Part shown: positions 5,747 to 10,131 of the stretch, piece after piece
Numbering within the stretch: position 1 is the stretch's first letter
Layout: each line of letters begins with the position of its first letter
Source of the DNA: an uncultured Collinsella sp.
GTDB taxonomy: Bacteria; Actinomycetota; Coriobacteriia; Coriobacteriales; Coriobacteriaceae
DNA: 10,131 bases
Assembly: GCA_902478865.1 (NCBI GenBank)
Contig: CABSNA010000036.1
Coordinates: 1 to 10,131, forward strand
Reading direction: 5' to 3'
Translations under genes and position numbers: made by a program
The notes under the pieces: model-generated
Told to the model about the DNA's origin: nothing
Databases searched by the model: none
What the model saw: the letters and a program-made list of their open reading frames with translations, nothing else

Positions 5747-7663
5747 CTAGGCGCGCTCCTCGATAGCACCGTTTCTATATGCATCGAGCAGCTGGCGCAG
5801 GTCCTGGATCTGGCTGCGGATCTTGGCACCGGAATCGGTGTCGCTCACCATGCGGCGACGGTCGGCCTCGTCAAAGCGGTTGGTCTCGCTTTCGATATCG
5901 ACGTTGCGGGTGAGTGCCTCGGCAACCGTCGTAAAGGCCCGGTGCGACTTGAGGCGGCAGCCGCGCGAGCTCGAGATGAGCGTATAGCCGGCGATACCCG
6001 TCTTGGGGTGGTAGGCGCGGCAGAAGCCGCCATCGATGACCAGCAGCTTGCCCTCGGCGCGGATGGGCTGCTCGCCCTTGGTGGTCTTGACGGGCGTGTG
6101 GCCGTTGATGATGTGACCGGTCGGTGAGCATGCCATGGGCGCGACGCCAAACTCGCGCATGATGTCATCGCAGACCGAGGGCGACTTGGTAAGCGTAAAG
6201 TACGGGTCCATCGGCTCGACCCAGGTGCTCTTATCGGCGATATAGGCGCGCTCAAAGGTGCGCACCAGGCGTCCGCTGGCGGGTGAGTTAAAGCCAATCC
6301 ACAGGTACCACATCCAGTCGAGAGCGTCGCGGTCGCCCACGCGCCAGGCGCGGCGGGCGATGTGGTCGCAAAAATCGAGATAATCGCGGCCAGCGTGCCA
6401 GGTGCCCAGGCAGTTCATGCTGCTAAAGGTGCCGTCTTCGTTGAGCGGCACGCAGCCGTGGAAGAGCAGATTGCCGTTGGCGACCTTGTACATCGAGCCG
6501 TGGGAATAGAGGAAATCGATATGGCGATGCAGGTGATCGGCGGTGACAAACTCGGACACGAGCTTGTCGATGATGTGCTGCTCCTGAGACGTGAGCGTAT
6601 AGGGGTCCGCCGGGTCGATGGTGGGGAAGTCGTTGGTCGTGAGCGGCCACACGCTGCCGTCGGCGAGCGTGACCGTGCCGGTGTCGTGGTCGATCTTGTC
6701 GAGTAGCAGGCGGTCGGTCATGTCGAACTCGGGGTGGCGCTGGATAATCTGGCCCTCGAGCTTAAAGAGCAGCACGTTGACGGCCTTGATCAGCGGGGTG
6801 ATGGACTCACCGGCGGTGTAGGTGGCATCGGCAAAGGCGACAAGTTCACGCAGCGAGATGCCGTAGTCGTTTTCGAGGATCTCGTAGTTGTCGTAGCGTA
6901 GGTTGTTGCGCAGCACCGTGGCGATGCAGGCAGGTTCACCGGCCGCAGCGCCCATCCACAGCAGGTCGTGGTTGCCCCACTGGATGTCAAGTGAATGGTA
7001 GGTGAGCAGGCGGTCCATAATCTTGGCCGCGCCGCCACCGCGGTCGAAGATATCGCCCACCAGGTGCAGGTGGTCGACGGCCAGGCGCTTGATGAGCGAG
7101 GCGAGCGACTCGATAAAGTCGTCGGCGCTGGCGGTCTCCAGGATGGACTCCACGATGCGCTCGTGATAGCGCACGCGATAGTTGTTCTCGTCCGGGTGCG
7201 TGTGCAACAACTCGTCGATGATGTAGGCGTAATCGCGCGGGATGGCCTTACGCACCTTGGAGCGCGTATAGCGGCTCGAAAGCGACCGGGCAACCATGAT
7301 GAGCTGGTCAAGTATCGTCTTGTACCAGGTGGGCGAGTCCTCGCGCTGGCTGCGGACCAGCTCGATCTTCTCGCGCGGGTAGTAGATGAGCGTGCACAGC
7401 TCGCCCTTCTCGTCAAAGGAGAGCGTTTCGCCAAAGATTTCGTCGACATGCTCGCGCACGACGCCCGAGCAGTTGTTGAGGATGTGCATAAAGGCTTCGT
7501 ACTCGCCATGCACGTCGCTCATAAAATGCTCAGTGCCTTTGGGCAGGTTGAGGATGGCCGAGAGGTTGATGATCTCGGTAAACGCGGATTGCTCGGTGGG
7601 AAACTGTCTCGACAGCAGGCGCAGATACTTGAAGTCTTGCGGATTGCGATCGAATGCGACCAT
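5747..7663 (-). CDS. fbp: Fructose-1,6-bisphosphatase class III
   Basis: It encodes 638 residues, close to the usual 640-670 of class III FBPases. The enzyme hydrolyses fructose 1,6-bisphosphate to fructose 6-phosphate and phosphate in the cytoplasm, the committed step of gluconeogenesis. The metallophosphatase metal-binding motifs are all visible: SDVHGEY (49-55), GDIFDRGG (203-210), GNHD (230-233), FHGCVP (401-406) and INGHTP (519-524). A conserved LLVIDGGFCRAYHPKTGIAGYT-type C-terminal block follows at about 540-561. The N-terminal DFKYLRLLSRQFPT (10-23) is also typical of the family. The ATG at 7663 has a good ribosome site, GGAAGGTG, four bases upstream. The reading frame is intact and I see no odd residues at the metal sites. 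A gtrA-like gene follows 78 bases downstream on the same strand. A strong inverted repeat at 7691-7720, close to the start, suggests transcriptional control. Confidence 0.97.
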   Translation of the reverse strand: MVAFDRNPQDFKYLRLLSRQFPTEQSAFTEIINLSAILNLPKGTEHFMSDVHGEYEAFMHILNNCSGVVREHVDEIFGETLSFDEKGELCTLIYYPREKIELVRSQREDSPTWYKTILDQLIMVARSLSSRYTRSKVRKAIPRDYAYIIDELLHTHPDENNYRVRYHERIVESILETASADDFIESLASLIKRLAVDHLHLVGDIFDRGGGAAKIMDRLLTYHSLDIQWGNHDLLWMGAAAGEPACIATVLRNNLRYDNYEILENDYGISLRELVAFADATYTAGESITPLIKAVNVLLFKLEGQIIQRHPEFDMTDRLLLDKIDHDTGTVTLADGSVWPLTTNDFPTIDPADPYTLTSQEQHIIDKLVSEFVTADHLHRHIDFLYSHGSMYKVANGNLLFHGCVPLNEDGTFSSMNCLGTWHAGRDYLDFCDHIARRAWRVGDRDALDWMWYLWIGFNSPASGRLVRTFERAYIADKSTWVEPMDPYFTLTKSPSVCDDIMREFGVAPMACSPTGHIINGHTPVKTTKGEQPIRAEGKLLVIDGGFCRAYHPKTGIAGYTLISSSRGCRLKSHRAFTTVAEALTRNVDIESETNRFDEADRRRMVSDTDSGAKIRSQIQDLRQLLDAYRNGAIEERA

Positions 7664-7690
7664 GAAACACCTTCCGATAGGGCTGGTAAA

Positions 7691-7720
7691 ACTGATAAAC
7701 AGCGTAAAACGTTTATCAGT
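7691..7720. promoter_or_regulatory. Probable operator: 10-bp perfect inverted repeat upstream of fbp
   Basis: ACTGATAAAC (7691-7700) and GTTTATCAGT (7711-7720) are perfect inverted repeats separated by exactly ten bases, so their centres are 20 bases apart, about two helical turns. The element ends 28 bases from the fbp start codon on the minus strand. GTAAAAC also occurs twice as a direct repeat (7686-7692 and 7704-7710). The geometry suits a dimeric regulator binding over the fbp promoter. The regulator is unknown. Confidence 0.55.
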
Positions 7721-7779
7721 ATGCGCCGCTTTTGTTTCGATTGGGGATGGGCAGCCGAATTGTTAGCCGAACGGTTTGG

Positions 7780-7791
7780 TAAATCGATTTA
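7780..7791. promoter_or_regulatory. 12-bp perfect palindrome TAAATCGATTTA
   Basis: TAAATCGATTTA is fully self-complementary and lies three bases before the GGAGGT ribosome site of the small ORF at 7804. Just upstream is an imperfect palindrome, CCGAACGGTTTGG (7767-7779). An operator role is possible but unproven. Confidence 0.35.
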
Positions 7792-7803
7792 GTGGAGGTA
7801 GAT

Positions 7804-7863
7804 ATGGCGGTTGAGTGGAGACGTAGGGTCGTTTTTACAGACGTATGCCTCCGGGATCGATAG
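7804..7863 (+). CDS. Possible 19-residue leader or small protein
   Basis: ATG 7804 opens a 19-codon ORF, MAVEWRRRVVFTDVCLRDR, ending at TAG 7861-7863. It has the best-looking ribosome site in this gap, GGAGGT at 7794-7799, with five bases from GGAGG to the ATG. The peptide is basic and resembles nothing I recognise. It lies 118 bases before the degV start, so it could be a leader peptide, a small protein or a gene remnant. The strong initiation context is seen directly; expression is inferred. No clear plus-strand promoter was found upstream. Confidence 0.3.
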   Translation: MAVEWRRRVVFTDVCLRDR

Positions 7864-7880
7864 AGATGATGACGGTAAAG

Positions 7881-7921
7881 ATGTTCACTACCTTTGGCTC
7901 TATTTGGTAAATAGTGGACAT
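7881..7921. promoter_or_regulatory. Dyad element upstream of degV
   Basis: ATGTTCACTA (7881-7890) and TAGTGGACAT (7912-7921) match as inverted repeats at nine of ten positions with a 21-base spacer. Inside and overlapping is CTATTTGGTAAATAG (7900-7914), a 6-bp palindrome with a three-base centre. The element lies just upstream of the candidate degV promoter, where a repressor or activator site would be expected. Confidence 0.4.
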
Positions 7922-7981
7922 TTGTACCGTATTTATGCTTGCTGTGCGATAATTTTTATAACTATACGTAAGGAGCCTCAT
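7922..7981 (+). promoter_or_regulatory. Candidate degV promoter and ribosome binding site
   Basis: TGC-GATAAT (7945-7953) looks like an extended -10 element. The nearest -35-like hexamer, TTGTAC (7922-7927), is 20 bases upstream, which is longer than ideal. The stretch is AT-rich. AAGGAG at 7970-7975, six bases before ATG 7982, is a strong ribosome site and decides the degV start. Confidence 0.4.
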
Positions 7982-8872
7982 ATGAGTGATTTTGTCCTGA
8001 CCTGTGAATCCGCCGCCGATCGAACTCGGGAGTTCTTTGAATCGCGCAATATCCCTGTCGTGTGTTTTCATTACGAGATCGACGATGTTGTCTATACGGA
8101 CGATCTGTATCAGTCGATTACGCCGGACGAGTTTTTTGCCCAGATATCCGCGGGCGCCATGCCCAAGACGTCTCAGGTGAGCGTGGGTGAGTACGAAGAG
8201 TTTTGGGAGCCGCTTGTTGCCGAGGGCAAAGACGTGCTGCACCTGACGTTGTCATCGGGTATTTCGGGCACGTATGGATCGGCCTGCGTTGCGGCGCAGA
8301 TGCTCGCGGATCGCTATCCCCAGGGCGGCAAGGTGCGCGTCATCGATTCGCTGGGGGCGTCTTCGGGCTTTGGCCTGTTGCTGGAATATGCCGCCGATGT
8401 GCGCGATAGCGGGGCTTCACTCGACGAGACGGCTGCCTGGATCGAGGAGCACAAGCTCAACCTGCACCACTGGTTCTTCTCGACCGATCTGTCGAGCTAC
8501 CTGCGCGGCGGTCGCATTTCGGCTGCGAGCGCGATCATCGGCACGGCGCTTAAGATTTGCCCGCTTATGACGGTCGATTGCGAAGGTGGGCTGTTGCCAC
8601 GTGAGAAGATTCGCACTAAGAAGCGCGCGATTTCCGAGATGGCTCAGACCATGATGGCACACGTGCAGGACGGTGCGGATTATTCGGGTAAGTGCGTCAT
8701 GTCGCACTCGGCGTGCCGCGAGGATGCCGAGGCAGTTGCGGCGCTGATCGAGGAACAGATTCCGCAGCTTAAAGGCAAGATTGAGATCAATAACATCGGT
8801 ACTCTGATTGGCTCGCATACCGGACCTGGTACGGTGGCGCTCTTCTTTATGGGCGACAAGCGCGTGGATTAG
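7982..8872 (+). CDS. DegV family protein (fatty-acid-binding)
   Basis: It encodes 296 residues, a normal DegV length. DegV/FakB proteins bind a fatty acid and, where a FakA kinase is present, present it for phosphorylation so it can enter phospholipid synthesis. They act in the cytoplasm. The family pattern is clear: PKTSQVSVGEYEEF (61-74), LTLSSGISGTYGSA (88-101), VIDSLGASSGFG (120-131), the STDLSSYLRGGRIS block (167-180) followed by ALKICPLM (189-196), a basic REKIRTKKRA (207-216) and IGSHTGPGTVALFF (276-289). ATG 7982 is chosen because of the strong AAGGAG site. The frame remains open back to a TTG at 7811, but that extension lacks family character. No fakA-like gene is in the window, so the kinase partner must be encoded elsewhere. 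The upstream dyad suggests its own regulation. Confidence 0.95.
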   Translation: MSDFVLTCESAADRTREFFESRNIPVVCFHYEIDDVVYTDDLYQSITPDEFFAQISAGAMPKTSQVSVGEYEEFWEPLVAEGKDVLHLTLSSGISGTYGSACVAAQMLADRYPQGGKVRVIDSLGASSGFGLLLEYAADVRDSGASLDETAAWIEEHKLNLHHWFFSTDLSSYLRGGRISAASAIIGTALKICPLMTVDCEGGLLPREKIRTKKRAISEMAQTMMAHVQDGADYSGKCVMSHSACREDAEAVAALIEEQIPQLKGKIEINNIGTLIGSHTGPGTVALFFMGDKRVD

Positions 8873-8913
8873 TTTGCCCCATCACATCGCTGCATGATTG
8901 CTCAAACGAAAAC

Positions 8914-8989
8914 GGCCCGCCCCACAAATGAACTGCCTCCCATTTCTCATGTCCAAGAAATGGGAGGCAGTTCATTTGTGGGGCGGGCC
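8914..8989. terminator. Very long perfect hairpin between convergent genes
   Basis: The arms 8914-8947 and 8956-8989 are perfect 34-bp inverted repeats around an eight-base loop (CATGTCCA). The hairpin base is GGCCCGCCCC/GGGGCGGGCC. It lies 41 bases after the degV stop and 12 bases beyond the stop of the convergent gene. On the minus strand it is followed by GTTTTCGTTT, a fair T-tract; on the plus strand only TTGCTGTT follows. A bidirectional terminator is the simplest reading, though the stem is far longer than usual, so a dispersed palindromic repeat is an alternative. Confidence 0.75.
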
Positions 8990-9001
8990 TTGCTGTTGGG
9001 G

Positions 9002-10093
9002 TTAGCGTTTCTTTCCGCGGAAGAAGAAGCCGTGCAGTGACGGCTTGAGGCCGCGGTTGGCGCGATGCTCCTCGACGCGCTCGTGGATCGAAGCGACGCG
9101 CTCGATGACTTCGTCGGGAATCGGCACGTCGGGATTCATGTTCTCGACCTGGCTGACCTCGGCGGCGGAGACCTGGTCGATAATGGGCACATCGTCGTGC
9201 GAGATGACAGGTGTGGCGTCTTCCTTCATCTTGCGATAACGCTGCATCATGTCGGTCTGTAGCTGCTGGGCCGAAGGTGGCGTCCAGATGATGGCGTTGG
9301 CGCCGGCGGCGATGGTTTCACGGATGCTCTCTGGCGTCTTGCCGCCCGGCGCGATGAGCGGCAGGTTGGGATAGTGCTTGCGCAGCTCGCGTAGGACCTG
9401 GGGCGTGTTCTTGCCGGCGGCGATGTTGAGAATCTTGGCTCCAGCGCGCACCTTGGCGTGGGCATCGTCGTCGCAGCGAACGACCGTAGCGATGACGGGG
9501 ATGTCGGCGATGTTGGTGATGTGCTCGACCATCTCGGCAGTAGCGGGGGAGTTGACCACGCAGCCCGCCGCGCCCTGCATCTCGGAGACGGCTGCCATCT
9601 GCACGGAGCGCTTACCGGTCGTAGTTCCGCCGCCCACGCCTACAAAGACCGGGCACTCGGCGACGGTCAACAGTGCCTGCGTAATGGCCGGCTGCGGCGT
9701 GAAGGGGTAAACGGCAAAGACGGCATCGGCGTTGGAGTTGCGGATGACCGCGACATCGGTGGTGTAAATGAGCGACTTGATGCGGCGGCCGAAGAGCGTG
9801 AAGCCGCTGGCCTCCTCGATCTCGTCGGGCATGCGAAGGGCAGCCTTGCGCAGACGTCCGTCGATGGGCAGGGGCTCCATAGGGAGCAGGCCGTTGGGCG
9901 TGACGGCTACCTGGGGCTCGGTGAACTCGTCTGCGAGCTCGACCTCGGAGAAATCGACTGAGGCGACGATGTCTTCGTGAACTTTGGCGGGCACATCGAT
10001 GGGAGCTTGGTCGTTTGCCGCGGCAGGCGTGTCGAAGGAGCTGGTGCCGACGAAGGCGTCGACGCGCTCGTTTAGATCGTTGAGGGTATCCAT
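9002..10093 (-). CDS. TIM-barrel-like protein of unknown function, often labelled hydrolase
   Basis: It encodes 363 residues. The core, about 80-290, reads like an alpha/beta (TIM-type) barrel. LRKAALRMPDEIEEASGF and FGRRIKSLIYTTDVAVI are followed by YPFTPQPAITQALL, the glycine-rich VFVGVGGGTTTGKRS (149-163), a strand-helix repeat (CVVNSPATAEMVEHI, IPVIATVV), ILNIAAGKNTPQVLRELR and LPLIAPGGKTPESIRETIAAGANAIIWTPP (244-273). The last block resembles the phosphate-binding strands of aldolase-type barrels. I recall similar Firmicutes and Actinobacteria proteins labelled hydrolase, but I know no proven activity. Residues 1-79 are an acidic, low-similarity extension. Residues 291-363 form a charged tail ending HGFFFRGKKR. 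ATG 10093 is the only good candidate after an in-frame stop at 10106-10108, although no Shine-Dalgarno precedes it (CGAGCCTCC before the ATG). The gene is convergent with degV. Confidence 0.75.
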   Translation of the reverse strand: MDTLNDLNERVDAFVGTSSFDTPAAANDQAPIDVPAKVHEDIVASVDFSEVELADEFTEPQVAVTPNGLLPMEPLPIDGRLRKAALRMPDEIEEASGFTLFGRRIKSLIYTTDVAVIRNSNADAVFAVYPFTPQPAITQALLTVAECPVFVGVGGGTTTGKRSVQMAAVSEMQGAAGCVVNSPATAEMVEHITNIADIPVIATVVRCDDDAHAKVRAGAKILNIAAGKNTPQVLRELRKHYPNLPLIAPGGKTPESIRETIAAGANAIIWTPPSAQQLQTDMMQRYRKMKEDATPVISHDDVPIIDQVSAAEVSQVENMNPDVPIPDEVIERVASIHERVEEHRANRGLKPSLHGFFFRGKKR

Positions 10094-10131
10094 GGAGGCT
10101 CGATTCTATGTGATGACGGCCGGCAGGGTAC

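Noticed and set aside
6995..7792. 265-codon open frame on the plus strand opposite fbp
   Set aside because: Almost all of it is antisense to conserved fbp codons, and the product has no motif or ribosome site.
7811..7981. 57-codon in-frame N-terminal extension of degV from TTG 7811
   Set aside because: The strong AAGGAG site before ATG 7982 and normal DegV length support the shorter form. The extension has no family character and covers the promoter-like region.
9458..9961. 167-codon open frame on the plus strand opposite the TIM-barrel-like gene
   Set aside because: It is a shadow of a better-supported gene; the product is Gly/Asp/Val-rich without domain features.

Overview
The window looks like a chromosomal segment of a high-GC Gram-positive gut anaerobe. 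My best guess is a Coriobacteriia member such as Collinsella. This is inferred from gene content (DUF4430 surface proteins with Ser/Lys/Asp-rich linkers, class III fructose-bisphosphatase, DegV, paired GtrA proteins) and GC-biased third positions. It does not rest on any marker gene or database search.

Layout. (1) Positions 1-4487, plus strand, hold a two-gene surface operon. The first gene is cut by the left edge and encodes a large exported protein: four tandem DUF4430 domains, a PQQ-like beta-propeller, one InlB-type repeat, low-complexity linkers and a C-terminal membrane anchor. The second starts 9 bases after its stop and encodes a membrane-tethered protein with one DUF4430 domain. A rho-independent terminator follows at 4511-4547. 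(2) Positions 4585-7663, minus strand, hold (in transcription order) class III fructose-1,6-bisphosphatase, a GtrA-family protein, a 218-base gap with two inverted repeats, a second GtrA-family protein, and a terminator back to back with the surface operon's. (3) Positions 7664-7981 form a 318-base divergent intergenic region rich in palindromes, with a possible 19-codon ORF behind a strong ribosome binding site. (4) A DegV-family fatty-acid-binding protein lies at 7982-8872 (plus). (5) A perfect 34-bp-stem hairpin at 8914-8989 separates degV from a convergent minus-strand gene (9002-10093) for a TIM-barrel-like protein of unknown function.

How the genes may work together. The two DUF4430 proteins probably act jointly at the cell surface. 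DUF4430 resembles the C-terminal domain of transcobalamin and intrinsic factor, so ligand or corrinoid capture is possible but unproven. The GtrA proteins are likely lipid-linked sugar translocases or helpers in envelope glycan synthesis. FBPase supplies gluconeogenic hexose phosphate. DegV handles fatty acids. I see no mobile element, CRISPR array, rRNA or tRNA. The items most worth a second look are the DUF4430 surface pair, the palindromes between fbp and degV with the small ORF, and the unusually long hairpin after degV.
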